Source of the DNA: Astropecten irregularis
Lineage: Eukaryota; Echinodermata; Asteroidea; Paxillosida; Astropectinidae
Direction of reading: 5' to 3'
Length of the DNA: 64,000 nt
NCBI GenBank assembly: GCA_963971285.1
Contig: OZ020259.1
Span: forward strand, 9,114,001-9,178,000
Shown: positions 1 to 9,808 of the stretch, piece after piece
Position numbering within the stretch: position 1 is the stretch's first letter
Layout of the letters: the number at the start of each line of letters is the position of its first letter
Notes under the pieces: model-generated
The model's input: only the letters and a program-made list of their open reading frames with translations
Told to the model about the DNA's origin: nothing
Databases searched by the model: none
Made by a program: the position numbers and the translations under genes

Positions 1-63
1 GCCCCCCAAAAAAATAATGGCTCTTCTAGCCCCCCAAAAATTTTGACTCTAGAACCGCGCCTG
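1..63 (+). mobile_element. Right end of a hAT-type MITE (cut by window start)
   Basis: The segment repeats the C-rich 'tctagcccccc' motif and ends in GAACCGCGCCTG. The complete copy at 41437-41724 has the same end and is flanked there by an 8-bp duplication. Only the last ~63 bp are in the window, so the left end and target-site duplication cannot be checked. Confidence 0.75.
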
Positions 64-693
64 GTCTGTAGGACCCAGCTGTCAGCAATTATTTTGTGAT
101 AGGTGACCTTCTACTGGGTTGATAGGGGTGGGAATAGGAACCCTGAAGATGTCAGAATCCCTTGTTAGCTTGTAACCCCCAGGACTGACATGTAGAGGGC
201 CCCGCAAATCTGTGGGGCTGGACCTTGCTGTGGATAATGAAAAAAAGAATGGGTGGGTGCACAAAAGTTTGTTGAGACATTTAGCCCCCTGTAGTATGGC
301 CTCAATCAACTTGTCATCGTCCCCTTCCATAGGAATATCTAGAAGGTGGTCTTTTGAGCTGAAGGGTGGAAGGAACATGTTGTTGAGGACTAGGGAACAA
401 TGCAACAGGGAAGTTGAAGTTTATCCTATTGTGAACTCCTGTAAGCAGAATGCCTGGCAATCATCAAGAAAGCTGAACATTTCTTAAACATTACTCGCAT
501 TTGTCAAGGAGGGATCTTCAGAACATCAGGCAAAAGCATCAGACAACAATAGAGAAAGTGACCTACCAGTAATTCTGGCCCCGTAATTATACTACTAATA
601 ATAATAACGGTGCAAAAGTCTTTTATCCAATGCCTTGGTTTTAGAATCAGAAAACCGTTTGCTTAGGTGAGGATTCTCACGTCTGAGGAGGTC
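64..693. other. No gene recognised
   Basis: Short open frames occur on both strands (up to ~107 codons), but none shows a recognisable motif or splice-site support. It lies downstream of the candidate last CENP-O exon and may include its 3' UTR. Confidence 0.4.
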
Positions 694-829
694 TTAGGCA
701 TGCGAGTCGAAAAGAACCTTCTCAAAATCAGTCTGACAGGTAGTGAACTGATTTGAGATACTTTGCTTTGGGATCATCTGCTTATCCCGAGCCTGCTTAA
801 AAGCCTCATTCATAACATTTGCACACATT
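694..829 (-). CDS. CENPO: Candidate terminal exon of CENP-O (uncertain)
   Basis: On the minus strand an acceptor-like 'ttttatag' is followed by an open frame of about 44 codons ending in TAA at 694-696. Its last residues (FTTCQTDFEKVLFDSHA) loosely resemble the carboxy end of vertebrate CENP-O. The problem is phase. The preceding exon (3406-3583) leaves one base of a codon, and this acceptor would put the product in a frame that stops after a few codons. Either a small exon lies between, the acceptor is different, or this is not the last exon. Confidence 0.3.
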
Positions 830-2009
830 CTATAAAATGGTAATAAGAGTGGTTTAGGTTTTGGTGTACCCATCCCGTTACGGTAGGAGAATATTTAAGA
901 AGCTTACACACTTCTGTAAATGATAAATTGGCCCAATGGAAAATGGAGAGGCAATCCTTGTCATTGGAAAGATTCAAAGAAAAAATGCCTATGATGAAGG
1001 AGGAGGTAATGGTACCAACTCCTTTGCAACAGCGGGGTTTTGGGATTGATCCATCAAGCAAGAACGGGACTGTGAATGAAGGCGGATATTACGTCGACAA
1101 TCCCATGTGCTAGAGTGGCCAGGGTGGTCATTATGATCGTCAGAGTGACATGGAGAGATGGTCCAACAATCTTGGGAGACGACGTTGCAAGCCCTTGCAA
1201 AATGTTAAGAACTCTCCCGATGAGGGGTATTATTCATGGGAAAATCATTAAACCAGGCTGGCGAGGACCGTTAGGTGAATAAGACCCAGTCATCTGATGG
1301 GAATGAGGTTGAAACTGTTGCATCAGACCTGCAACAAATGCCAATGGATGTGACCAAGTCACTGGAGAATCATGGCTGAAACGTGAAATGATGATGAAGG
1401 TTGTGGTGGTGGTGGTGGTGGCCTTAGCCTCTGTGACCAGGCAGGGCTGACCGGGCATTTGGATGGCTGTATTGCATCGTGTGCCGGCAGGCCCTGCCAT
1501 CCCGCATGTCTGTGATTACATTTGTTGGCCTATGCCGCTTGAATGTTATCATGTAGGCTGCCAAAGGTATACAAAATTTGCCAGGTTGTAGCCCTGGTCA
1601 TGACTGATGAGGGCTCCTACCCAGGGAGTTTCCAACCATTGAACCTGGCAGATGAGACTCAGTAGATATGATGGAAATATCATGCTTGGGTCCCTGACGA
1701 GCTTTAGCTGTGTCTGCAACTATGGATGTTAACACAGCAAGATAGCCTTTGTATATGTGTAGCAGAGTATTTCTACTGTACTAATTCAACACATAAAACC
1801 GCATGCATTGTTGAAAAAAACTAAGGCGAGACTGGGTGTTTTTTATGGGTCATGCACTGGGCACGGAGATTGCAGCTTGGGCAACTTTTTCAGCGAGGTT
1901 TCTGGCGCATATGCAAAACAATACACATGCAGGTAAACGGAGGTATGTTATTTTCTGTATTGGAATTGCTTGTTTATATGCAAGGAGTCCCATAAGCTCA
2001 CATCTCATA
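830..2009. other. Non-coding; short (GGT)n run
   Basis: No gene is recognised. A short GTGGTG microsatellite lies at about 1401-1421. If the terminal CENP-O exon call is right, this is part of its last intron. Confidence 0.4.
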
Positions 2010-2013
2010 TTAA

Positions 2014-2368
2014 AGGTAGAATCATACTTTGGTTTTTATCAAAGAAATACAGATTCATGGGCAAAAATATCAAGGAAGATATAGTAACAGTCATCTGTGA
2101 AAATTTCAGTCCCATATGATGTCCACTTTTTGAGAAAACAGTGAAAAACAGCCACAGTATTTCTTAAGTCTTTTCTCTTTTATTTTTGATCTTTTAAGAT
2201 CAAAAAGATTTTCGGTCGTTGTTTTACTAATTGCTGGATAAATACACCATTTCACGCGGAAAAATTTTAACGGTATGGTTGTACCATCACCATCTTCATA
2301 CCATGTAAAGTATACGTACATCTGTGAACATTTCTGTTTTGGTTCCTTACTAAAGCATGATACTACCT
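2014..2368 (+). mobile_element. TTAA-flanked MITE, family A, copy 1
   Basis: The 355-bp element has terminal inverted repeats of about 20 bp (left AGGTAGAATCATACTTTGG, right end its near-perfect reverse complement). It is bracketed by TTAA at 2010-2013 and 2369-2372. Two further copies (9445-9804 and 41934-42296) share the interior, including 'gattttcggtcgttgtttta', and are also TTAA-flanked. TTAA targets are typical of piggyBac and Kolobok transposons; which one mobilised it cannot be told. It has no coding capacity. Confidence 0.88.
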
Positions 2369-2372
2369 TTAA

Positions 2373-3405
2373 GATTACATGACCTTCTGGGATCTTAGAA
2401 AATACAGAAAAGCAACCAGTGAATGTCCAACTAAAACCAGGGGTCAGGGAGCAATAACAAGATTATCTGTCTCTCCAGTTGGCTTAGCAAAACCCAAAAA
2501 TACATAGCCAGAAAATGACAAAAGATAAAACAATATAAAAGCTGCAAAAAATGACGAATTTGGCACAAATGTCCATACACAAGTCTTAATGGAGATGTAG
2601 GCCCCTATGCATTTATATCATCTACCGGTATCTCAAGAGCAGGTATTCTACTCTGCTTACCTATGCTAGAATAACCATCAGGTATTAATGTGACACAGAA
2701 ACACATCATCCATCATGCACAGACAATAATATGGCACAAATTTTTAACAACCGTAGAAATGTTTGGCAATGCATTTTTGGTATGTGGCTCATCTGTTATG
2801 AAGTCAAACACTGTACATACTGTGCCACTTTATGCTTGGATAAGTATTTACTACATATCCTACTACAAAAACATATGCCCATACATAAATGCCTTGTCTG
2901 CCCAATGGCTGACCCATATTCTTCATATCCCATTTTGTGCCCTACATCCTCCACTTTTTAAGGAGTGCTTAGCAGGTTACCACCTAGTCTGAGTATCACC
3001 CGTTCTACTCCGTGCCACTACGTATGAAAGTCTGATACATGAATACATGCAAATTTTATGCAACGTGGCACATCAGCCAAACAGATATCTTTTTAGAACA
3101 TTTCTGTCACGATCGTGACGAAGGATGTTGATTGGTCAATTCCGTGCATCGTGCAGCAGCTAGAGAGTCTACGTGGTACGCACTTGCCATACAATACAAT
3201 AGTAGATGCCCCCTTATTGGTAAAACCTAAGAGCGGTCAGTGCTGGGTTGGTTTGCATAATTAATCAGGAATTCTGCACCCATGTGATAGTCTGATAGAC
3301 GCTCGTTCACTGTACGGCGAGTGTGTCTATCACATAGACTAGTTACCACCAGTATCCCCTCAAATAGTAACCCATGAATGAACTATACAATCAATATAAC
3401 CTTAC
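2373..3405. other. Intronic or intergenic, no feature recognised
   Basis: Plus-strand open frames of 100 and 76 codons at 2690-2992 overlap each other and look like chance. An imperfect hairpin lies near 3283-3338 (gtgatag...ctatcac). Nothing else stands out. Confidence 0.4.
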
Positions 3406-3583
3406 CATTTGTGTCAGTCAGATGAACTCTTGTTGGTAGTGTCGCATGTAAGTCATCATAATACATGTCTACATGTATTTCAAAGTGGCTGTGTCTTTGC
3501 TTCCTGAGTAGAAGAGTAAACTGTACATAGTCCACTGACTGACTGAAGGAGACATCGCCAACAATGCGTGATGAACGGCTTTT
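3406..3583 (-). CDS. CENPO: CENP-O exon 5 (centromere protein O)
   Basis: This 178-nt minus-strand exon has an acceptor 'atgttgacag' and donor 'AAATG|gtaagg'. It starts in phase 0, exactly as exon 4 ends. It encodes about 59 residues including YYDDLHATLPTRVHLT, which matches the 'DLTATLP' region near the carboxy terminus of vertebrate CENP-O. The intron to exon 4 is about 7.1 kb because a full Gypsy element, a SINE and a MITE lie inside it. It is absent from a simple ORF search because it is short and has no start or stop. Confidence 0.85.
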
Positions 3584-3816
3584 CTGTCAACATATAATCA
3601 TAATGAATCATATTAATTTACTTTACAAGCCATTTAAGAGTTTGCATGGTGGAGAAACCAAATACAGAAGGTTGTCTGGTTGTGAATGTATCCCATTGGA
3701 CTGTCAACAACTGAATGTCAAGCTGGAAACAAGCCAAGATTTTACTAATAGATGCAGAGTTTCCACCAATAGGTCTCTATATTCTACCGCCAGAGGGCGC
3801 TATGACATTTCTCAAA

Positions 3817-4112
3817 TGCGGAAGTAACGGCAGCGCTCAGTGTATCATGCGTGCCGACTTCATGAAGTGTCGCTTGGTTCATCAGTTGTTACTTGGTCTT
3901 GCCATACCAATTCTACTTTGTTTGTAAGTCTTTACTTTCGTTGTTATTTCATTATCTTATTGTCATCAGTTAGTCCTTGGGCTTGTCTACAATTTTACAC
4001 ACTTTGTAATTGTTTACTGTTATTGTTTTGCCACACAGGACTCTATCATCGTTGTTGATGCAATAAAGAGTATCTGCTACTATTACCTGCAATCGAGGAG
4101 TCTATTTCTTCA
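3817..4112 (+). repeat. 5' LTR of the Gypsy element
   Basis: The 296-bp repeat TGCGGAAG...TTTCTTCA is matched at 8337-8632. AATAAA lies at 4062-4067. The segment GACTCTATC at 4039-4047 is complementary to the nine bases at 4114-4122 just outside the LTR, which would fit a transcript start near 4039 used in self-priming. Confidence 0.92.
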
Positions 4113-4125
4113 GGATAGAGTCATC
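4113..4125 (+). promoter_or_regulatory. Probable self-priming primer-binding site
   Basis: The sequence directly after the 5' LTR is GGATAGAGTC and not a TGG-starting tRNA complement. GATAGAGTC (4114-4122) pairs perfectly with GACTCTATC inside the LTR (4039-4047). In the Tf1/sushi group of Gypsy elements, a primer site next to the LTR pairs with the 5' end of the same RNA. The gag ATG follows at 4126. Self-priming is inference from this complementarity. Confidence 0.5.
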
Positions 4126-7100
4126 ATGGTGATCGTCGAGTGCTCGGTGCCAGCTTGCACCTTCAAAACCACCGATGTTTCTGAACAACTGTTCATCGCC
4201 CTCCTAGCAAACCATGCACTAGCCCACACACACCCTGCACCCACACTGAGAGGCCCGAAGCTGGACAGGCCCAAAGTTGATGTTGGCGTCTCAATTGAAG
4301 ACTGGAATGTTTTCGTCCGCCGATGGGAGGTTTTCCGCACAGGATCAGCCGCATCCCAGTTATTCCAATGTGCTGGGACTGCACTGGGTGATGGCATACT
4401 GAAAGCAAACCCCAACGCTGCATCCGACACCCTGCCACAACTGCTCACCGCAATGCGTTCACTTGCAGTCATACCGGTGGCAACCTGTGTCTTACGTACC
4501 GACCTGCTCCAGCTAAGCCAGGAACGAGACGAAGCATCCCGGGCCTTCTTGGCCAGGGTGGGTGGGAAAGCTGAGCCTTGTGCTTTTGCTGCACAGTGTG
4601 GATGCAGCGAGAACGTCGACTACACAGATCACATAGTCCGTGATGTCCTCCTCAATGGACTGTACGATCCATACATCCGACGTGAAGTACTTGGGATAGC
4701 AGACATCCACAAGAAACCGGTGAACGATGTAATTGCTCTCGTAGAAACCAAGGAAATGGCTCGTAACGCCCTCCCTTCATCGGCCCTGTCTGCTGTATCG
4801 TCATTCCAGCGTCAAAAGGCTCAACCCACACCCTCGCCGACTACGCCATCCCACGCTGACCGGACCAAGGAGGCAACTTGCCCAGGCTGCAAGGGGGTGT
4901 TCCGGATCTTCACTGAGGGGACCCGGGGGTGGAATTCCAAACCCCACCGAGTCTGCATTGACTGCTTCAGGACCGATCGGCGGAAGAAAAGCAAGTCACG
5001 ACCGCACCAGGCCCCACCGTCCAAGGTCCAGGCCTTGGAGTCAGGCCCGATCTCACAGATTGCAGCTTTTCAGCATGGTGGCCCCCGTCCCTCGCCCAAT
5101 CGGTCACGACGACATCACCAACGTGCACCAACCACACATGGCAATGTCAACGAACCATCGCCCACGAGGTTGGACCATCACATATTCACCAGAGGTGAGT
5201 GGAAGCGAGCCCGCCTCCGAGACCACCCCAGGGTCCCGATAACAGTCTCGGTCGACAGATCAGCCCAAACCAGAAAGGCCAGCCCCCCTGGATCTGCGAA
5301 CGTCCAGGCAGAGGTCTCCGCAATTGCAGATACAGGTGCTCAATCCGACTTAAGGTCGCTGGCAGACTTCTTGGCCTGTGGATTCTCCAGGGATGACTTG
5401 AACCCTGTTAGCCTCAGCCTTTCAGCTGCCAACTGCTCCCCAATCGCCATGGAAGGGGCATTCTTTGCAAGGCTTACAGGACACCCTCGCAGTGGCGGGA
5501 CGGCGGCATGTCGCTCCATTGTCTACGTGAGTAGCTCAGTCCAGGCCATGTACCTCTCTTATGAGACGCTGCTCAACCTTGACCTCCTCTCAAATGATTT
5601 CCCATCAATCAACACCGCACCCAGAGACAGCGAGCAACGCCAGGAGCATGACCCCAAGGGCCAGGACCCCCCACCTATGAACGCCACCGGGTCCATCGAC
5701 GAGGGGTGCCGGGCACCGTCCACCAAATATGATGGTACATGCTCTTGCCCCCAACGTGAACCTGCGCCACCACGCCCACCCAAGTTGCCATTCCCATGCA
5801 CAGCAGAAAACAACAAGCGAATGAAAGCGTGGCTGCTTGACAGATACGGCTCTTCCACGTTCAACACCTGCCCCCATCGAGAATTGCCATGCATGGAGGG
5901 ACCCCCAGTCGAGATACATATCGATCCAACGGCATCACCGAAGGCCTGTCACACCCCGGCTAACATCCCCCTGCACTGGCAACAGCAGGTGCACGACGAC
6001 CTCCTCCATGACGAAGCCCTCGGTATCATAGAGCGCGTACCATACGGCGAACCGGTGACCTGGTGCCATTGCATGGTAATCACACGAAAACACAACGGCG
6101 CCCCCCATCGGACAGTCGATCTTTCGCCGCTGAACAAGTACTGTAAACGGGAAACATTTGCCATGGAATCACCTTTCCAACTCGCTCGTCGTATTCCAAA
6201 GGACACGTGGAAGTCAGTCACAGATGCCTGGAACGGCTACCACAGCGTCCCCCTGCGTGCATCCGACCGTCACTTGACCACCTTCATCACACCCTTTGGA
6301 CGCTGGCGCTACACGAGGGCACCACAGGGCTTCTTGTCATCGGGAAATGGGTACAATCGCCGCTTTGACGCCATACTGTCAACCTTTGAGCGTAATGAAC
6401 GATGTGTTGATGACACCATCCACTTTGACACCGACATGGAGCAGCACTGGTGGAGGACCATCGATTTTCTCACACTCGTCGGCGAGGCAGGTATTGTCCT
6501 GAACCCGGACAAGTTCCAGTTTGCTGAGAGAAGTGTGGACTTCGCCGGCTTCCGGGTGTCTGACTCGGCCATCGAACCTCTCCCGAAGTACCTCGACGCT
6601 ATCAGGGACTTCCCCTCCCCAAGCTCCACGACAGACATCAGGAGTTGGTTTGGCCTTGTCAGCCAGGTGGCAAACTACGCCCAGCTGCGTGACACGATGG
6701 CCCCATTCAAGCCGCTCCTCAGCCCACGCTGCAAGTTCTCATGGACCCCGGAGTTGGAGGACACCTTCCAGGCGTCTAAGGAAGCGATCGTTGAAGCCAT
6801 ACGTCGTGGCGTTGAAATCTTCGACACCAAGAAGCGCACCTGTCTCCGCCCCGACTGGTCAAAGCGTGGCATTGGCTACTTCCTCCTCCAGAAACACTGC
6901 AGCTGCTCATCAGGGATGCCAGACTGCTGCCCTGGGGGATGGAGGGTCACCCTGGCTGGCTCACGGTTCTTATCCTCAGCAGAGCAACGCTACGCAGCCA
7001 TTGAGGGGGAAGTTCTGGCTGTGGCTTGGGGCCTCAAGCAGTCGCGGTATTTCACCCAAGGCTGCGACGATCTCATCGTGGTAACGGACCACAAGCCGCT

Positions 7101-8493
7101 TGTGAAGATCTTCGGTGACCGCACACTGGATGAGATACCCAATTCACGCCTGTTCCGGCTCAAGCAGCGCACCCTCCCATGGCGGTTTGCCATACAGCAC
7201 ATGCCTGGTAAGAGTACCCATGCCGCTAACGCAGCGTCCAGACACCCTTCCCCGTCAGGCTTAGTGAACGACTGTCCACTGACTTCGTCGAGCCGCCCCG
7301 ACATCGTAGAATCGGCGCTGATGGCCTCGATCTGCAGCGAAGCCAAGGAGCTCGGCTTGATCTCATGGCAACTCATCGCACAGGAGACGATGGCGGATGC
7401 ATCACTCAGCCACCTTCTGCAGCTGCTTGAGCAGGGGTCCCAACCACCTGATCGTGACGATCCCGCCATTGCCTACCTCGGGCCCATTGCCGAGTCCATC
7501 TACACCCATGAGGGCGTCCTACTCTATCAGGACCGTGTGGTGGTCCCTCCATCACTTCGCCGTCGTGTCTTACAGACTCTCCACGCCGCCCACCAGGGTA
7601 CGTCCAAGATGGAACAGCGTGCTCGCGCCATTGTGTACTGGCCGGGGATGTCAAAGGATATCCGTGATACCCGAGAGGGGTGCACAGATTGCAAACGAAA
7701 CGCTCCTTCACAAGCTGCCACACCACCGCTACCGTCACCACCACCGTCATCCCCGTTTGAGGCGATTTTTGCTGATTTCTTTGATCACGGAGGGTGCCAC
7801 TACCTTTCCGTAGGGGACCGCTTGTCAGGATGGGTGGAGGTATACAGCTCATCAGCAGGTACAAGCTTCGGTGGATCTGCCGGCCTGGTCCGCCATCTCC
7901 GCTCATACTTCACCACGTTTGGTGTTCCAGAGGAGATCTCCAGCGATGGCGGCCCGGAATTTACTGCTAGGCACATGCAAGACTTCCTCCGCCTATGGGG
8001 GGTAAGACATCGCCTGTCTTCTGTCAGCTTCCCTCAGTCGAACGGCAGAGCAGAGGTCGCAGTGAAGACAGCGAAGAGACTCTTGGGGTCCAATACTGGC
8101 CCTACAGGCAGCCTCGACCATGACCGCTTCATGCGTGCGATGTTACAGCTCCGTAACACGCCCGACCCAGACTGCAACCTTTCACCGGCGGAGATCATAT
8201 TCGGCCATCCGTTACGAGACACCCTCTCCTTCGTTAACCGACTGGAGAAATTCTCCAATCCCCACATACGCCCTCTCTGGCGTCAGGCATGGGCCGCGAG
8301 GGAGCACGCTCTCCGGACACGGATGACTCGCACCAATGCGGAAGTAACGGCAGCACTCAGTGTATCATGCGTGCCGACTTCATTAAGTGTCGCTTGGTTA
8401 ATCAGTTGTTACTTGGTCTTGCCATACCAATTCTACTTTGTTTGTAAGTCTTTACTTTCGTTGTTATTTCATTATCTTATTGTCATCAGTTAG
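4126..8493 (+). CDS. Gag-Pol polyprotein of the Gypsy element (1455 codons)
   Basis: One open frame carries all retrotransposon enzymes. A C2H2-like finger (C6, C11, H30, H34) opens Gag, and a four-cysteine motif (C252, C255, C277, C280) replaces the usual CCHC knuckle. The aspartic protease has ADTGAQ with D402. The reverse transcriptase has APQGF and the VDD catalytic pair at D762-D763. RNase H follows with TDHKPL, then an integrase with an H1153/H1157/C1186/C1189 zinc domain and a D1217, D1274, E1310 triad with DD35E spacing. Domain order PR-RT-RH-IN is that of standard Ty3/Gypsy. The last ~52 codons read into the 3' LTR, so the original stop may be lost. The intact frame and similar LTRs suggest it was active recently. 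Confidence 0.93.
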   Translation: MVIVECSVPACTFKTTDVSEQLFIALLANHALAHTHPAPTLRGPKLDRPKVDVGVSIEDWNVFVRRWEVFRTGSAASQLFQCAGTALGDGILKANPNAASDTLPQLLTAMRSLAVIPVATCVLRTDLLQLSQERDEASRAFLARVGGKAEPCAFAAQCGCSENVDYTDHIVRDVLLNGLYDPYIRREVLGIADIHKKPVNDVIALVETKEMARNALPSSALSAVSSFQRQKAQPTPSPTTPSHADRTKEATCPGCKGVFRIFTEGTRGWNSKPHRVCIDCFRTDRRKKSKSRPHQAPPSKVQALESGPISQIAAFQHGGPRPSPNRSRRHHQRAPTTHGNVNEPSPTRLDHHIFTRGEWKRARLRDHPRVPITVSVDRSAQTRKASPPGSANVQAEVSAIADTGAQSDLRSLADFLACGFSRDDLNPVSLSLSAANCSPIAMEGAFFARLTGHPRSGGTAACRSIVYVSSSVQAMYLSYETLLNLDLLSNDFPSINTAPRDSEQRQEHDPKGQDPPPMNATGSIDEGCRAPSTKYDGTCSCPQREPAPPRPPKLPFPCTAENNKRMKAWLLDRYGSSTFNTCPHRELPCMEGPPVEIHIDPTASPKACHTPANIPLHWQQQVHDDLLHDEALGIIERVPYGEPVTWCHCMVITRKHNGAPHRTVDLSPLNKYCKRETFAMESPFQLARRIPKDTWKSVTDAWNGYHSVPLRASDRHLTTFITPFGRWRYTRAPQGFLSSGNGYNRRFDAILSTFERNERCVDDTIHFDTDMEQHWWRTIDFLTLVGEAGIVLNPDKFQFAERSVDFAGFRVSDSAIEPLPKYLDAIRDFPSPSSTTDIRSWFGLVSQVANYAQLRDTMAPFKPLLSPRCKFSWTPELEDTFQASKEAIVEAIRRGVEIFDTKKRTCLRPDWSKRGIGYFLLQKHCSCSSGMPDCCPGGWRVTLAGSRFLSSAEQRYAAIEGEVLAVAWGLKQSRYFTQGCDDLIVVTDHKPLVKIFGDRTLDEIPNSRLFRLKQRTLPWRFAIQHMPGKSTHAANAASRHPSPSGLVNDCPLTSSSRPDIVESALMASICSEAKELGLISWQLIAQETMADASLSHLLQLLEQGSQPPDRDDPAIAYLGPIAESIYTHEGVLLYQDRVVVPPSLRRRVLQTLHAAHQGTSKMEQRARAIVYWPGMSKDIRDTREGCTDCKRNAPSQAATPPLPSPPPSSPFEAIFADFFDHGGCHYLSVGDRLSGWVEVYSSSAGTSFGGSAGLVRHLRSYFTTFGVPEEISSDGGPEFTARHMQDFLRLWGVRHRLSSVSFPQSNGRAEVAVKTAKRLLGSNTGPTGSLDHDRFMRAMLQLRNTPDPDCNLSPAEIIFGHPLRDTLSFVNRLEKFSNPHIRPLWRQAWAAREHALRTRMTRTNAEVTAALSVSCVPTSLSVAWLISCYLVLPYQFYFVCKSLLSLLFHYLIVIS

Positions 8494-8632
8494 TCCTTAG
8501 GCTTGTCTACAATTTTACACACTTTGTAATTGTTTACTGTTATTGTTTTGCCACACAGGACTCTATCATCGTTGTTGATGCAATAAAGAGTATCTGCTAC
8601 TATTACCAGCAATCGAGGAGTCTATTTCTTCA
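8337..8632 (+). repeat. 3' LTR of the Gypsy element
   Basis: This has the same length as the 5' LTR and differs by about five substitutions. It begins TGCGGAAG directly inside the polyprotein frame and ends TTTCTTCA. The bases after it (ATAAATAGAGTC) share ATAGAGTC with the sequence after the 5' LTR, a coincidence or a trace of a longer repeat. Confidence 0.92.
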
Positions 8633-8680
8633 ATAAATAGAGTCTCAAAATTTTCATTTTATCTCATTATTTTATTTTTC

Positions 8681-8783
8681 ATCATTGAAAAGTGAACAAA
8701 GAAAAATTTACTAGAGCGGGATTCGAACCGGCGACCTCCTGAATACCGAACACAGGCACTCTACCAACTGAGCTATCCAGCCC
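8681..8783 (-). mobile_element. tRNA-derived SINE, copy 1
   Basis: The reverse strand reads as a tRNA-like head with A box TAGCTCAGTTGGTAGAG and B box GGTTCGAATCC, then a tail ending TTTGTTCACTTTTCAATGA. The same head and tail occur on the plus strand at 52190-52273. The would-be acceptor stem does not pair, so it is not a tRNA gene. Confidence 0.82.
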
Positions 8784-8984
8784 TACGTTGGTGGTGACCC
8801 CATAGTCAATTATCTTTGTTCATTTTGCAGTTAGAAGCCATGAAACCACACACACACCGCCATACCCCAAGGATCATTTCACCGATATGCGCAGCAATGC
8901 TGCAACCTGGGAACGGTACATGGGGGATCACTCAAAGAGGATACGGCATTTAACTAATATAATCATCAAATAAATAATCATTGT

Positions 8985-9145
8985 GCTGTGATGTGCCGTG
9001 TCCTGTGTACTGTCCTGTGTGCCGTATTCTGTGTCCTATAATGTGCTGTGCTGTGTCCTGTTTGCTGTGTGTTGTGTTATTGTTCATGAGTGCTGTGTCC
9101 TGTGTGCTGACGCTGAGTTCCTTGTGCTGTGTTGTGTGCATGGTT
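8985..9145 (+). repeat. Degenerate TGCTGTGTCC simple repeat
   Basis: About 160 bp consist of variations on tgctgtgtcctgtgtg. Short open frames on both strands here are by-products of the repeat. Confidence 0.8.
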
Positions 9146-9444
9146 TATGTTTGTTCACACAAAATTTGGTTTAATGGAGGGAGCTAGGCATGGTTCAATT
9201 AAAGGTACAGTTTAAATATTCAAAAAAAAAGTTCAAATTTGGGATTCCAGACACATGTACATACCCACCACATTTCATGACGGTTGCTTAATAATGCCTT
9301 GTATACATGTAGATTCTTTTTTGGATTACCATACATTTTGATGACACCATGATGGCACAGTACTTTGCATACATAGTGTTTATCTCTGTTTCACACTAAA
9401 CAGACATTCAGAAATATCTTGTTTCATTCTCAACATATCGTTAA

Positions 9445-9804
9445 AGGTAATATCTTACTTTGGTTTTTATCAAAGAAATACAGATTCATGGGCAAAAATA
9501 TCAAGACAGATACAGTAACAGTCATCTGTGAAAATTTCAGTCCCATACGTTGCCCACTTTTTGAGAAAACAGTGAAAAGCAGCCACAGTATTTCTTAAGT
9601 CTTTTCTCTTTTATTTTTGATCTTTTAAAGGATCAACAAGATTTTCGGTCGTTGTTTTACTAATTTCTGGATAAATACACCATTTCAGACGGGAACATTT
9701 TAATAACAGTATGTTTCTACCACCACCATCTTCATACCCTGTAAGTTATACGTAAATCTGTGAACATTTATGTTTTGGTTTCTTACCAAAGTATGATACT
9801 ACCT
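9445..9804 (+). mobile_element. TTAA-flanked MITE, family A, copy 2
   Basis: The element is 360 bp, flanked by TTAA at 9441-9444 and 9805-9808, with inverted ends AGGTAATATCTTACTTTGG and CCAAAGTATGATACTACCT. It lies in the CENP-O intron, in the same orientation as copy 1. Confidence 0.9.
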
Positions 9805-9808
9805 TTAA

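Larger units (their letters stand above)
3817..8632 (+). mobile_element. Complete Ty3/Gypsy LTR retrotransposon (4.8 kb)
   Basis: Two 296-bp LTRs, each starting TG and ending CA, bracket one uninterrupted gag-pol frame. I count five substitutions between the LTRs (about 98% identity), so insertion was recent on an evolutionary scale. It sits in the CENP-O intron between exons 4 and 5 in antisense orientation. No clean target-site duplication is seen (TCAAA left, ATAAA right). There is no polypurine tract directly before the 3' LTR, and the reading frame runs into that LTR, suggesting some 3' loss or an unusual layout. Confidence 0.95.

Noticed and set aside
3283..3338. Hairpin as a terminator or structured RNA
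   Set aside because: Pairing is imperfect and isolated; no second copy or gene context supports a function.
4110..8267. Minus-strand and alternate-frame open frames inside the Gypsy gag-pol
   Set aside because: They are shadows of the 1455-codon polyprotein frame and have no motifs.
3812..8637. Target-site duplication for the Gypsy element
   Set aside because: TCAAA and ATAAA differ at two of five positions, so it cannot be claimed.
8713..8783. tRNA gene on the minus strand
   Set aside because: A and B boxes are present but the acceptor stem does not pair, and a second copy with the same tail exists at 52.2 kb; it is a SINE.
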